A DNA stretch of 64,000 nt from Deltaproteobacteria bacterium (GTDB lineage: Bacteria > Myxococcota_A > Polyangia > Haliangiales > JADYYK01): positions 46,832-110,831 of the forward strand of contig JADYYK010000227.1 of NCBI GenBank assembly GCA_020853705.1. Reading direction: 5' to 3'. The translations under genes and the position numbers were made by a program. This document shows, piece by piece, positions 54,390 to 63,425 of the stretch (position 1 is its first letter; each line of letters opens with the position of its first letter). The notes under the pieces are model-generated. The model saw nothing but the letters and a program-made list of their open reading frames with translations. It did not search any database and was not told the DNA's origin.

Positions 54390-55289
54390 ATGCGACTCCT
54401 GAGATGGCTGGGGCTGGCGCTCGTCGTGGTCGGGTGTGGGGGCGAGGACTCGCCGTTCACGCGGGTCGACACCAAGGTGCCGGCGGCGGCCAGCGGCTTC
54501 CTGATCTGGAGTGACATCTGGGCCGCGGCGCCGAACGACGTCTGGGCCATCGGCAACGGCACGGTCTACCACCACGACGGCGCGACCTGGACCGCGCAGA
54601 CCATCACCGGGGCGCAGTCGCTGCAGTCCATCTGGGGCGCCTCGCCGAACGCGATCTGGGCCGTCGGCGGCGACGACATCGCGTTCTGGAACGGCACCAC
54701 GTGGACCGCCAGCAAGGCCCCCAGCACGGGCGGCGGGCTGGCCGACGTGCACGGCAGCTCGGCGACCGATGTGTGGGCGGTGGGCGACAACGGCGCCTCG
54801 GTGCACTGGGACGGCGCCAACTGGATCAGGCGCGGCATCGCGGGCTCGTTCTCGAGCAGCGTGTTCGCCGCCGGCACCGGGGCCAAGCAGGCCTGGGTGT
54901 GCGGCGTCACCGACTTCAAGGAGTGGAGCGGCACCGCCTGGGTCGACATCCGCGACCAGACCGATCACTACAGTTGCGAGGGGCTGTTCGGCTTCTCGCC
55001 CAGCGACGTGTGGGCGGTCGGCGAGGACGAGTGGATGCTGCACTGGGATGGCACCGCGTGGACGCGCATCAGCATCGGTGATGGCTTCGACGACTTCGTG
55101 CGCGCCTGGGGCGCCGCGCCCGACGATGTCTGGGCCGTGGGCCAGCGCGGCGCCATCAAGCACTGGAACGGCAAGTCGTGGTCCGGCGTCGCCAGCGGCA
55201 CCGAGCAGCCGCTGGTGGCGGTGCACGGCTCCGGCGCCGGCGATGTCTGGATCGGCGGCAACAAGGTCATGCTGCACCTGACGAAGTGA
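54390..55289 (+). CDS. Seven-bladed propeller-like lipoprotein
   Basis: 299 residues. MRLLRWLGLALVVVGCGGE is a lipoprotein signal (VVGC). Seven repeats ending in variants of D-V-W-A-V-G (DVWAIG, AIWAVG, DVWAVG, AWVCG, DVWAVG, DVWAVG, DVWIGG) with HWDG/HWNG-type blades indicate a seven-blade beta-propeller, probably exposed on the outer membrane. No catalytic residues are evident. Such proteins are numerous in myxobacteria and may mediate contacts or carbohydrate binding. Confidence 0.8.
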   Translation: MRLLRWLGLALVVVGCGGEDSPFTRVDTKVPAAASGFLIWSDIWAAAPNDVWAIGNGTVYHHDGATWTAQTITGAQSLQSIWGASPNAIWAVGGDDIAFWNGTTWTASKAPSTGGGLADVHGSSATDVWAVGDNGASVHWDGANWIRRGIAGSFSSSVFAAGTGAKQAWVCGVTDFKEWSGTAWVDIRDQTDHYSCEGLFGFSPSDVWAVGEDEWMLHWDGTAWTRISIGDGFDDFVRAWGAAPDDVWAVGQRGAIKHWNGKSWSGVASGTEQPLVAVHGSGAGDVWIGGNKVMLHLTK

Positions 55290-55313
55290 GCAAACGGTTG
55301 TAGAAAGAGGGCC

Positions 55314-58300
55314 GTGAGCGGGGGCATCGCACTGGTTGGGCGCGACGAGGCGCTGGCGACACTTCGTGGCGCGCTGGCCCAGGCCGAGGCGCGCCATGGC
55401 CAGCTGGTGCTGCTCAGCGGCGAGCCTGGCGTGGGCAAGAGCGCGCTGGCCGAGCTGCTCGGGCGCGAGGCCGAGGCGCGGGGCGCCGCGGTGGTCTACG
55501 GTCGGGCCTGGGAGCTGGCCGAGGCGCCGCCGTACTTCCCGGTGTGGCCGTGCCTGCGGGCGCTGGGGCTGGAGCCGCCCAGCAGCACCGCGCCCGAGGC
55601 GGCCTTCCACCTGTGGGAGCGCGTGCTGGAGGCGCTGGGGCGCGCGGCCGCGCAGCGCACCGTGGTGTGGATCCTGGATGATCTGCACGCGGCCGATCTG
55701 CTGACCCTGGATCTGCTGAGCTTCCTGGCCCGGCCGCTGCGCGCGCTGGGCGTGCTGCTGCTGGTGACGCAGCGCGATCGCGACGCCCGGCTGGCGGGGC
55801 CGACCGCGGCCCGGCTGGCGCGCATGGCGCGCGATGGGCGCGAGGTGCGCCTGGAGGTGCTGCCGGCGGCCGAGGTGGCGGCGCTGGCGTCGGCGGTGGC
55901 GGGGCGCACGCTGGCGCCGGCGTTCGTGGACGAGCTCTGCGACCTGACCGGGGGCAACCCGCTGTTCGTGATCGAGTGTGCCCGGGCCTCGCGCGGCGCC
56001 GCGCCGGTGCGGCTGCCGGCCAGCGTGCGCGAGCTGACCGGCGAGCGCGTGGCGCAGCTGCCAGCGCCGACGCGCGAGGTGCTGGCGTGCGGGGCGGTGC
56101 TGGGGCGCGACTTCAGCGCCGCGGTGGTGGCGCGCATGCAGGACGGCCTGCCGGCGCAGGTCATCGAGCGGCTGACGCCGGCGCTGCGCACGGGCCTGGT
56201 GCTGGAGCTCAGGCCCGGGCAGTACCGCTTCAGCCACATCCTGGTCCGCGACGCCATCGAGCAGGCGCTGGAGCCGGCGCCGCGCGCCGAGCTGCACGCC
56301 CGCGCGGGGCGGGCGCTGGCCCAGGCCGGGGACGGCGCCGACGTGGTCATCGAGCGCGCACGCCATGCTCTGGCGGCGCTGCGGCCCGAGGGTGATCCGG
56401 TCGGGCTGGCGCTGCGCGCCGCGCGCGAGCTGGAAGCGCAGGGCGCACATGATCGGGCCTTCGCGCTGTATCTGCGGCTGGAGGACGCGGTGGCGGCCGG
56501 GCTGCCGGCGCCGCCGCCCAGCGCTGACGAGGCGCTGCACCGCGCCGTGGTGGCGCGCGCCGCCGGGCGCCACGCCGAGGCGCGCCGCCGCTGCGAGGGT
56601 GTGCTGGCCGAGGCCCGCGCGCGGCGCGACGGCGAGCTGATGGCGCGGGCCGCGCTGGCGCTGGGCGCGGAGCTGCGCCCGGGGACGGTCGATGCCGGGT
56701 TGGTGGCGGCGCTGCGGGAGGCGCAGACGCTGCTGGCGAGCACGAGCACGACCGCGAGCACGAGCACGACCGCGAGCACGAGCACGAGCACGAGCACGAG
56801 CGCGAGCGCGAGCGCGACCGCGTGCCGGGTCCAGGCGCGGCTGGCGGCGGCGCTGCAGCCGGCTGACGATCCCTCGGGGCCCATCGCGATGGCCGAGCAG
56901 GCCATCGCGGATGCGCGCGCGCTGGGCGACCCTGGGCTGCTGCGCGAGGTGCTGCACATGGCCGGGTCGGCGTTGGTCGACTATGCGCCGCCGCGCACGC
57001 GCATCGCGCTCGGCGAGGAGCTGCGCGATCTCGCACTTGCCGCGGGTGACACCCCGCGCGCGCTGCAGGCGCATGCCCGGCTGGCGCTGGATCACGCTGT
57101 GCTGGGCGACATCCCGGCGTTCGAGGCCGACGTCGAGCGGCTGCTCGAGCTGTCGCTGGAGGCGGGCCATCCGCGCCTGCGCTGGCGTGCGCTGCTCCTG
57201 GAGTCGATGCACGCGCTGGCCCGCGGCGACTGCGAGCGCTCCAACCGCTGTGTGGTCGAGGTCCAGCAGCACGCCAGCGTCAGCGACGATCCCGCGCTGG
57301 CGATGTCGCTGGCCGCGCACCTGGTCAGCCGCGCCGTGCTGCTGCATCGTGACGCCGAGGTGCGGCCCTTGCTCGACGGCGTGGTCGCGATGATGGGCGA
57401 TGTGCCGCACGCCGACATCCTGGCCAGCTGCATCCGGATGGCAGCCCTGGTGCGCATCGAAGATCGCGACGCCGCGCAGCGCGAGCTGGCCCGGGTGCGC
57501 GGACGCATGCCGCTGGCCTGCGCCGACCTGCGCCACCTCACGATGGAGGCCTGCGCCCAGCTCGCCACCCGCGCCGAGCGCGAGGCCTTCCGCGCCGAGC
57601 TGCTGCCCGAGGAGGCGCTGCACATGGTGTCGGGCCACGTGCCGATGACCTACGAAGGGCCGGTCAGCCGGCTCATCGCGCTGCTCGAGTCCAGCCTCGG
57701 CGAGCACGCCAGCGCCATCGCCCGGCTCGAGGCCGCGCGCGCCGACGCCCAGGCTGCACACCTGGCCGCCTGGGTCGCGCAGCTCGACCACGACCTCGGC
57801 CACGCCTTCAACGCCGCCGACCGTCCCGCCGACGCCCGCGCCGCCTTCACCCGCGCGCTCGCCGGCGCAGAGGCCCTCGAGCTCACCGGCCTCGCCCTGC
57901 GCTCGCGCTGCCACCTCGCCGCCGCAGCCTCCGCCGGAGGCCCTGCTGCCGTCTCCGATCCCGCCCGCGGGTTCGCCTCCGCGACCCCGCCCGCGCCAGC
58001 GCTGCCTCCAGCCCCCACCGCCCTCGCCGTCAGCCTGACCCGCGAAGGCGACCTCTGGCTCCTCAGCGACGGGGCCACCCCGGCGCCGCGCCAGACCCGC
58101 GTCCGCCACACCCGCGGCATGGAGCTCTTGGCTCGCCTGATCGAGCGCCCCGGCGAGGAGATCCACGTCCTCACCCTGGCCAGCGACGGCCCCGGCACCC
58201 TGGTCGAGGCCGACGCCGGCGACCTGCTCGACCCGCGCGCCCGCCGCGAGTACAAGGCCCGCCTCGACGAGCTCGCGCGCGAGCTCGACGACGCCGAGCG

Positions 58301-58547
58301 CGACGCCGACCTCGGTCGCCGGGCCCGCCTGACCCGCGAGCGCGACGCCCTCGAGGCCGAGCTGGCCCGCGCCGTCGGCCTGCGTGGCCGCGCCCGCCCC
58401 GCGGCCTCCGCCAGCGAGCGCGCCCGGGTCAACGTGCAGCGCCGCCTCAAGGACGCCCTGACCCGCATCGCGGACGCCGACGCCGAGCTCGGCGCCCGCC
58501 TCACACGCGCCATCCACACCGGCACCTATTGCAGCTATCAGCCCTGA
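55314..58547 (+). CDS. STAND-type ATPase with TPR region and Ser-Thr repeat
   Basis: 1077 residues; GTG start preceded by AGAGGG. ATPase domain about 5-280: Walker A GEPGVGKSALAELLG and Walker B VVWILDDLHAAD. TPR-like helices follow, interrupted near residue 475-500 by a Ser-Thr/Ala tract from hexanucleotide repeats. The end (MELLARLIERPGEEIHVLTLA; LDPRARREYKARLDELARELDDAERD; ERARVNVQRRLKDALTRIADAD; TGTYCSYQP) is a conserved C-terminal block found in large actinobacterial and myxobacterial ATPase regulators. No DNA-binding HTH is visible. Probably an ATP-driven signalling hub. Confidence 0.85.
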   Translation: MSGGIALVGRDEALATLRGALAQAEARHGQLVLLSGEPGVGKSALAELLGREAEARGAAVVYGRAWELAEAPPYFPVWPCLRALGLEPPSSTAPEAAFHLWERVLEALGRAAAQRTVVWILDDLHAADLLTLDLLSFLARPLRALGVLLLVTQRDRDARLAGPTAARLARMARDGREVRLEVLPAAEVAALASAVAGRTLAPAFVDELCDLTGGNPLFVIECARASRGAAPVRLPASVRELTGERVAQLPAPTREVLACGAVLGRDFSAAVVARMQDGLPAQVIERLTPALRTGLVLELRPGQYRFSHILVRDAIEQALEPAPRAELHARAGRALAQAGDGADVVIERARHALAALRPEGDPVGLALRAARELEAQGAHDRAFALYLRLEDAVAAGLPAPPPSADEALHRAVVARAAGRHAEARRRCEGVLAEARARRDGELMARAALALGAELRPGTVDAGLVAALREAQTLLASTSTTASTSTTASTSTSTSTSASASATACRVQARLAAALQPADDPSGPIAMAEQAIADARALGDPGLLREVLHMAGSALVDYAPPRTRIALGEELRDLALAAGDTPRALQAHARLALDHAVLGDIPAFEADVERLLELSLEAGHPRLRWRALLLESMHALARGDCERSNRCVVEVQQHASVSDDPALAMSLAAHLVSRAVLLHRDAEVRPLLDGVVAMMGDVPHADILASCIRMAALVRIEDRDAAQRELARVRGRMPLACADLRHLTMEACAQLATRAEREAFRAELLPEEALHMVSGHVPMTYEGPVSRLIALLESSLGEHASAIARLEAARADAQAAHLAAWVAQLDHDLGHAFNAADRPADARAAFTRALAGAEALELTGLALRSRCHLAAAASAGGPAAVSDPARGFASATPPAPALPPAPTALAVSLTREGDLWLLSDGATPAPRQTRVRHTRGMELLARLIERPGEEIHVLTLASDGPGTLVEADAGDLLDPRARREYKARLDELARELDDAERDADLGRRARLTRERDALEAELARAVGLRGRARPAASASERARVNVQRRLKDALTRIADADAELGARLTRAIHTGTYCSYQP
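56739..56816 (+). repeat. Interrupted hexanucleotide repeat coding for Ser-Thr/Ala
   Basis: Two copies of an 18-base unit (AGCACGAGCACGACCGCG) followed by AGCACG and AGCGCG units. In the STAND ATPase frame it reads Ser-Thr and Ser-Ala. Shares the unit of the perfect tracts at 1391 and 35826. Confidence 0.9.
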
Positions 58548-58616
58548 GCCATCCGTAACTACACGGGTTTCAGCCGTTCCGGCCGACGGAACACCGGGTT
58601 CCTCGCGGGGTCACGC

Positions 58617-58636
58617 CTGTCCTCTCGAAAGGACAG
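58617..58636 (+). promoter_or_regulatory. Hairpin masking the ribosome site of the fatty acid hydroxylase gene
   Basis: CTGTCCT, a CTCGAA loop and AGGACAG form a perfect 7-bp stem 8 bases before the ATG at 58645. The AGGA of the likely Shine-Dalgarno sequence is inside the 3' arm, so the hairpin could limit translation until melted or bound. Confidence 0.4.
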
Positions 58637-58644
58637 CCACTGAC

Positions 58645-59442
58645 ATGAACCTCGAAGCCATCATCTCCATCACCATCCCGGTCACCTTCATCGTCGGCCT
58701 CGTGCTCGAGCGCCGCTTCCCGGCGCGCCCGCTGCCCAAGGTCAAGCGCTGGCTGCTCAAGGGCAGCATCTTCTTCCTGCTCACGGGACTGGTGAACGCC
58801 ATCGTGCCGGCGGCCGTGGCCGCCATCGTGGGCAAGCGCGCGCCGCTCGACCTGTCGGGCCTGGGCACCCTCGGCGGCGCCGCGGTCGCCTTCCTGGCCG
58901 CCGACTTCGTGTCGTACTGGATCCACCGCTTCATGCACCGCGTGCACCTGGTCTGGCGCTGGTCGCACCAGATGCACCACAGCGCCGAGCGCATGGATCT
59001 GGCCGGCATGACCTACGCCCATCCGCTCGATACCCTGGTCACCTTCGGGCTGACCGGCCTGGTCGTGGGCCTGCTCGGGCTGACCCCGGCGGCGGGCGCC
59101 ATCGGCGGCCTCATCGGCTTCTTCTACGCCGTGTTCCAGCACTCCAACCTGAAGACGCCCTGGGCGCTGGGCTTCGTCCTGATGCGCCCCGAGCAGCACG
59201 CGCTGCACCACGAGCGCGGCGTGCACGCCTACAACTACGGCAGCTTCCCGCTGTGGGACCTGGCCTTCGGCACCTTCCGCAATCCGCGCGGCTTCCCGGC
59301 GAGCTATGGCTTCTGGAACGGCGCCTCCGCGCGCCTGGGCGCCATGCTGCTGGGTCGTGACGTCGGCAGCCCGACCGCGGTCACCGCGGCGGCGCCGGCT
59401 CCGACGCCAGAGTCGCGTCGCACCGGTGCGCTGTCAGCGTAG
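58645..59442 (+). CDS. Fatty acid hydroxylase / sterol desaturase-family membrane protein
   Basis: 265 residues, four or more hydrophobic helices. Three His boxes are visible: HRFMHR, HQMHHS and HALHHERGVH, the di-iron signature of the superfamily. YTYAHPLDTL-like segment (TYAHPLDTLVTFGLTG) is between the second and third box. The family hydroxylates or desaturates lipid acyl chains or sterols. Stand-alone gene; the last 9 bases overlap the 3' end of the cytochrome gene on the other strand. Confidence 0.9.
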   Translation: MNLEAIISITIPVTFIVGLVLERRFPARPLPKVKRWLLKGSIFFLLTGLVNAIVPAAVAAIVGKRAPLDLSGLGTLGGAAVAFLAADFVSYWIHRFMHRVHLVWRWSHQMHHSAERMDLAGMTYAHPLDTLVTFGLTGLVVGLLGLTPAAGAIGGLIGFFYAVFQHSNLKTPWALGFVLMRPEQHALHHERGVHAYNYGSFPLWDLAFGTFRNPRGFPASYGFWNGASARLGAMLLGRDVGSPTAVTAAAPAPTPESRRTGALSA

Positions 59443-61491
59443 CTCGGCCGGCAAGAACGCGGTCTCCCGCCCCGAGTCCTCCCCGGTCTTCTCCAGCTCG
59501 GCCAGCGCCGCCCTGGCGTCAGCATCGCCAGGGCGGCAGCCCAGGATCGCGCGCAGCACGCGCCGGTTCGTCGGGTCATCGGGCCGCAGCGCATCGAGCG
59601 CCGGCAGCGCCGTCGCACAGTCCCCCTGCGCCAGCGCCAGGAAGCCCAGCCCGGCCCGCGCCCGTGCCGCCCGCGGCGCGTGTGCCGCCGCCGCGAAGCG
59701 CTGCTGCGCCAGCGGCCGGTCGCCCGCCTGCAGCGCCAGCAGCCCCTCCAGCTCCAGCGCCTCGGGCGCGTCGCTGTCCAGCGCGCGCAGCCGGGTCAGC
59801 GCACGCTGCGCCGCCACCGCCTCGGTCGCGCCGCCGACCTCGACCAGCGCGCCGGCATAGCCGAGCAGCGCCTCGGGCGTATCGGGTCTGAGCGCCAGCA
59901 TGCCGGCGAACGCCCGCGCCGTCTCGCGCGGCCGCCCGAGCTGCACGAACACTCGCGCCAGCGCGCCATAGGCCGGCCCGCGCGCCGCCGCTGGACTGGT
60001 CGGCAGCGCGCGCACCAGGCGCGGCACGCCGGCCTCGAGGTGGCCGGCGTCGATGAGGCCGACGGCCTCCGACAGCTCGAGGTCCGGCCCCGTCGCGGGC
60101 GCGCCGAGCAGCGTCGCATAGGCGCTGACGCTGGTCGGCGGTCCCGGCCGCGCCGGGGCGCCCGGCTTCTGGATCCAGTGGTCGGTCATCACGATGCTGG
60201 GCACGTCGGCCGCGCCGCCGCGCCGCATGTGACAGCCCGCGCAGTGATCGCTCGCCCTGGCGCGCGCCTCCGCGCTGGCGCTGCACAGCCGCGCCGGGGC
60301 GCGGTGACAGGCCACGCACCTGGCGTCGAAGTCGGCGCGCTGCTCGCGCGAGCTGGTGTGCGGATCATGACAGGTCGTACAGGTCAGAGCGCCATTCGAG
60401 CGCTGAAAACACGGGCTGCGCAGCAGGCGCTCGACGTGGCCGATGAGCTCGAAGGCGGCCGGATCGGGCGGCTCGTCGAGCCAGTTGGCGCGGAACTCGG
60501 GCAGCGCCTGGCCGGCGTGATAGTCGAACAGGGTGCGCCCGGGCCGCTGCACGATGGCGCCGTTGAGGTGGCACTGCGCACAGGTGTCGAGCTGCCGCGC
60601 CGGGGTCAGCCGCCCCGGGTTGACGATGTCGGCCGGCGCGCCGGTGTCGACATGACGCGCGCCGGGGCCGTGGCAGCGCTCGCACGAGATCCCCGCCGGC
60701 AGCGGCCCCAGCACCAGGTCCTCGGCGTCACCGACGTGGCCGGGGTCGTCGCCGTGACAGGACAGGCAGAACGCCCCGATGAGCTGCACCGGCGCGCCCG
60801 CGCTGTCGCCAAACCCCGGGTCGAGGCCGAACCCCGCGGCCTCGGCGAAGTGATCGATGGGCAGCTGGTAGATCCGCCCGTCCTGCTGGAACGCGAACGC
60901 GGTGGCATAGGCGCCCGACGACAGCGTGTGCGTCACCGGCAGGCGGCGCCGCGCCAGCACCGCGCCGCTGCGCGCCAGGCTGCGCTCCTCGACCAGCAGG
61001 CTGTCGCCGTCGCGCAGGGGCTGGTACTCCAGGGGCCGCGAGGGGTGGCGCACCGGCGCCGCGCCCGCGAACAGCGGGCCGAGTCGCGCCGGATCGATCG
61101 GGCGCAGGCCGGTGCGCGCCATGGCGTGGCGCGCATAGCGCTCGACGATCTCGCCATGACAGGGCGCGCAGGCCCTGGCCGAGGCCTGCCCGGCCGGGCG
61201 GCGCTCGTCACGCTGCACCGGCTGGTCGAGGGCGAGCGTGAGCTCGGGCAGCACCAGCTGCCGCAGCGCGGCCTGGCTGCGCGGCCCCAGGGCACCGCGC
61301 AGGACGCCCGGCGCGCCCGCCGGAGCCGGCGCTGCACCGGGCCCTCCGGCTGGCCGCGACGCGCCCGGCGCGTCCGGCGCGTCTCCTGGCGCCGGCGCCG
61401 CCCGCCGCCGCCGCACCAGCTCGAACACGCCCGCGAACACCGCCGCCGCGACCACCACCAGCCCGAGCCCCAGCAGCAGCCGCCGGCGCAT
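59434..61491 (-). CDS. Seven-haem c-type cytochrome with TPR region
   Basis: 685 residues, ATG sharing a base with the upstream stop (TGATG). One N-terminal membrane helix (LLLGLGLVVVAAAVFAGVF). Seven C-x2-C-H sites between residues about 108 and 421: CAPCH, CLSCH, CERCH, CAQCH, CTTCH, CVACH and CAGCH. Residues about 440-685 are TPR units. The haem region matches the multihaem / doubled-CXXCH cytochromes that often accompany UnbV-type proteins. It probably moves electrons in the periplasm. Coupled to the genes encoding a UnbV/FG-GAP protein and a TPR protein. Confidence 0.88.
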   Translation of the reverse strand: MRRRLLLGLGLVVVAAAVFAGVFELVRRRRAAPAPGDAPDAPGASRPAGGPGAAPAPAGAPGVLRGALGPRSQAALRQLVLPELTLALDQPVQRDERRPAGQASARACAPCHGEIVERYARHAMARTGLRPIDPARLGPLFAGAAPVRHPSRPLEYQPLRDGDSLLVEERSLARSGAVLARRRLPVTHTLSSGAYATAFAFQQDGRIYQLPIDHFAEAAGFGLDPGFGDSAGAPVQLIGAFCLSCHGDDPGHVGDAEDLVLGPLPAGISCERCHGPGARHVDTGAPADIVNPGRLTPARQLDTCAQCHLNGAIVQRPGRTLFDYHAGQALPEFRANWLDEPPDPAAFELIGHVERLLRSPCFQRSNGALTCTTCHDPHTSSREQRADFDARCVACHRAPARLCSASAEARARASDHCAGCHMRRGGAADVPSIVMTDHWIQKPGAPARPGPPTSVSAYATLLGAPATGPDLELSEAVGLIDAGHLEAGVPRLVRALPTSPAAARGPAYGALARVFVQLGRPRETARAFAGMLALRPDTPEALLGYAGALVEVGGATEAVAAQRALTRLRALDSDAPEALELEGLLALQAGDRPLAQQRFAAAAHAPRAARARAGLGFLALAQGDCATALPALDALRPDDPTNRRVLRAILGCRPGDADARAALAELEKTGEDSGRETAFLPAELR

Positions 61492-63425
61492 CAGCGAAAC
61501 CACACCCGCGGCCTGGGCCCCAGCACGCGCCCGTCGATGCTCACCGTCAGCGTCACCACCCCGGCCACGCCGGGATGCGTCAGCGCCGCCGCATAGCTGC
61601 CGTCGCCGCGGTCGACCACCGGCGCGGGCACCCCGTCGGAGCGCACACACTCGACGAGTCGTCCCACCCCGGCGGCGCCCAGCAGCGCGCCCCCCGGGTC
61701 GACCGCATCCACGCGCAGCTCGGCCGCGGCACCCGGCGCCGGCAGCCGCGGCGTCACCCGCAGCCACTCCGGCTCGCGCACGCGGGTGATCTCGCCGGCG
61801 CCGGGCTGGCGCTGCACCGCTTGCCGGAGGCCGCTCGGCCAGGTCACCTCGATCGACTCCAGCGTGGCGGCGCCCAGGCCGACGCTGAGCACACCGTCGC
61901 CCTGTGAGTGCACGTCGCCGCCGGCATAGGCGACCACGCGCTGCAGCTTGCCGCCGGCGCGCACGTGCACCACCGCGCCGGCCGCGGCCGGCCCCGACAC
62001 CGTGCCGGTCAGCCGCAGCCTGACCGCGCCTCCCGACGTCGCGCTGTCGTTGCGATAGACCCGGAAGCTCTCGGCGAACGGCGTCACCACCAGGTCGTCG
62101 TCGCCGTCACCGTCGAGATCGCCGCTGACGAGGCCGCGCCCGGTCAGCGGCTGCCCGCTGACGCGGGGTCGCGTCGGTAGCCCGACCTCGGCCGACACCA
62201 GCGCGAACGGCGCGCCCAGCGCAGGCTGGCGCAGGAAGTCGTCGAGCTGCCGGTGCGCCGCCTCGTCGACCGGGATGCTGGCCGAGCCGTGCACCACCAT
62301 CAACTCGAGCGCGCAGTCGCGATCCAGATCCAGGAAGCGCGCGCCCCACGACACGTACTCGAAGTCTCCGCCGAAGTTGGGCACCAGGTGCTGGTCGATG
62401 CCGAAGGCCTTCTCGGCGCGGCGGTAGCCGCCGGCCTCGGCCAGGTACAGCGCGCTGGGCCCCCAGTTGGTCACGTACAGATCGTCGTCGCCGTCACCGT
62501 CGACGTCGCGCATCGCGAGGCCCATGCTGGCGCGGCGCTCGGCCACGCCGACCGCGGCGGCGACGTCGCGATAGTGCGGGTGGCCCGCGGCGTCGATGCG
62601 GTCCAGCACCAGGTAGCGGTCGTTGGCGTCGTGGAAGAACTGATCGTTGGCCAGGTACAGATCCACGCGGCCATCGCGATCGAGATCGGCCGCCGCCGTG
62701 GTCCAGGTCGCGCCGGGCAGATCGAAGCCCGAGCCCACGGTGGCGTCCTCGAAGCTGCCGTCGCCGCGCCCGAGGTAGAGCCGGTTCCAGACCTGGGTCG
62801 CCATCGAGGGCTGCAGGCTGCTGACCACCAGATCGTCGACCCCGTCGGCGTTGACATCGGCGAACAGCGCCGAGGTGCCGAGATCATCGGGCCCGGTGAC
62901 GCCGGCCGTCGCGGCGGTCTCGCTGAAGCCGCCGGAGCCGTCGTTGACCAGCAGGTAGTCGCGCCCCTCGGCGGCGATGAACAGATCGACGTCGCCATCG
63001 CCCTCGAGATCGCCGGCCGCGACGCCGTGTGCGGCCACGCCCGCGAACAGCGCGTCCAGCTGGTGGTCGGCGGCGAAGCGCAGGCCGCCCTGGTTGCGGT
63101 ACACGATGACCGGGCCGCCGCGCGCGTCGGAGCCCGGGTCGTCGTCGCGCACCAGCACGAGGTCGAGCCGGCCGTCGCCGTCGAGGTCGGCGATGGCCGC
63201 ACCGGTGCCGATGCCCAGGTTGAAGCCGTCGGCGTCGCTGGCCGAGCGCCCGCCGACGACCTCGCCACCGAGCGCCTCGGTGGTGACGTCGACCAGCTTG
63301 ATGCCGTTGGCGTCGCCCCCGCCAGGGCCGGCACCGCTGTCGCCGCACGCGGACAGCAGCAGGGCCAGCGCCGCCGCCGCCGCCAGCGCCGTCGTCGCCG
63401 CCAGCCAGTCACGAGCGCCCGTCAT
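61491..63425 (-). CDS. FG-GAP/VCBS-repeat and ASPIC/UnbV-like protein
   Basis: 644 residues. Signal peptide or lipobox LLLSACGDS. Several Asp-rich calcium loops of FG-GAP type, e.g. ADLDGDGRLDLVL, GDLEGDGDVDLFI, DVNADGVDDLVV, DRDGRVDLYLA, RDVDGDGDDDLYVT and GDLDGDGDDDLVV, make a propeller. The C-terminal block (VRLRLTGTVSGPAAAGAVVHVRAGGKLQ ... LGAATLESIEVTWPSGLRQ) is the ASPIC/UnbV module. An extra beta domain ends the protein. Such proteins occur on surfaces with unclear function. ATGA overlap with the TPR gene upstream and TGATG with the cytochrome downstream. Confidence 0.9.
   Translation of the reverse strand: MTGARDWLAATTALAAAAALALLLSACGDSGAGPGGGDANGIKLVDVTTEALGGEVVGGRSASDADGFNLGIGTGAAIADLDGDGRLDLVLVRDDDPGSDARGGPVIVYRNQGGLRFAADHQLDALFAGVAAHGVAAGDLEGDGDVDLFIAAEGRDYLLVNDGSGGFSETAATAGVTGPDDLGTSALFADVNADGVDDLVVSSLQPSMATQVWNRLYLGRGDGSFEDATVGSGFDLPGATWTTAAADLDRDGRVDLYLANDQFFHDANDRYLVLDRIDAAGHPHYRDVAAAVGVAERRASMGLAMRDVDGDGDDDLYVTNWGPSALYLAEAGGYRRAEKAFGIDQHLVPNFGGDFEYVSWGARFLDLDRDCALELMVVHGSASIPVDEAAHRQLDDFLRQPALGAPFALVSAEVGLPTRPRVSGQPLTGRGLVSGDLDGDGDDDLVVTPFAESFRVYRNDSATSGGAVRLRLTGTVSGPAAAGAVVHVRAGGKLQRVVAYAGGDVHSQGDGVLSVGLGAATLESIEVTWPSGLRQAVQRQPGAGEITRVREPEWLRVTPRLPAPGAAAELRVDAVDPGGALLGAAGVGRLVECVRSDGVPAPVVDRGDGSYAAALTHPGVAGVVTLTVSIDGRVLGPRPRVWFR

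Noticed and set aside
52668..58517. A 1949-codon open frame on the minus strand across the lipoproteins and STAND ATPase
   Set aside because: It is the antisense shadow of several well-supported plus-strand genes with signal peptides and motifs; its own translation is low-complexity Arg/Gly/Ala/Gln without a domain.
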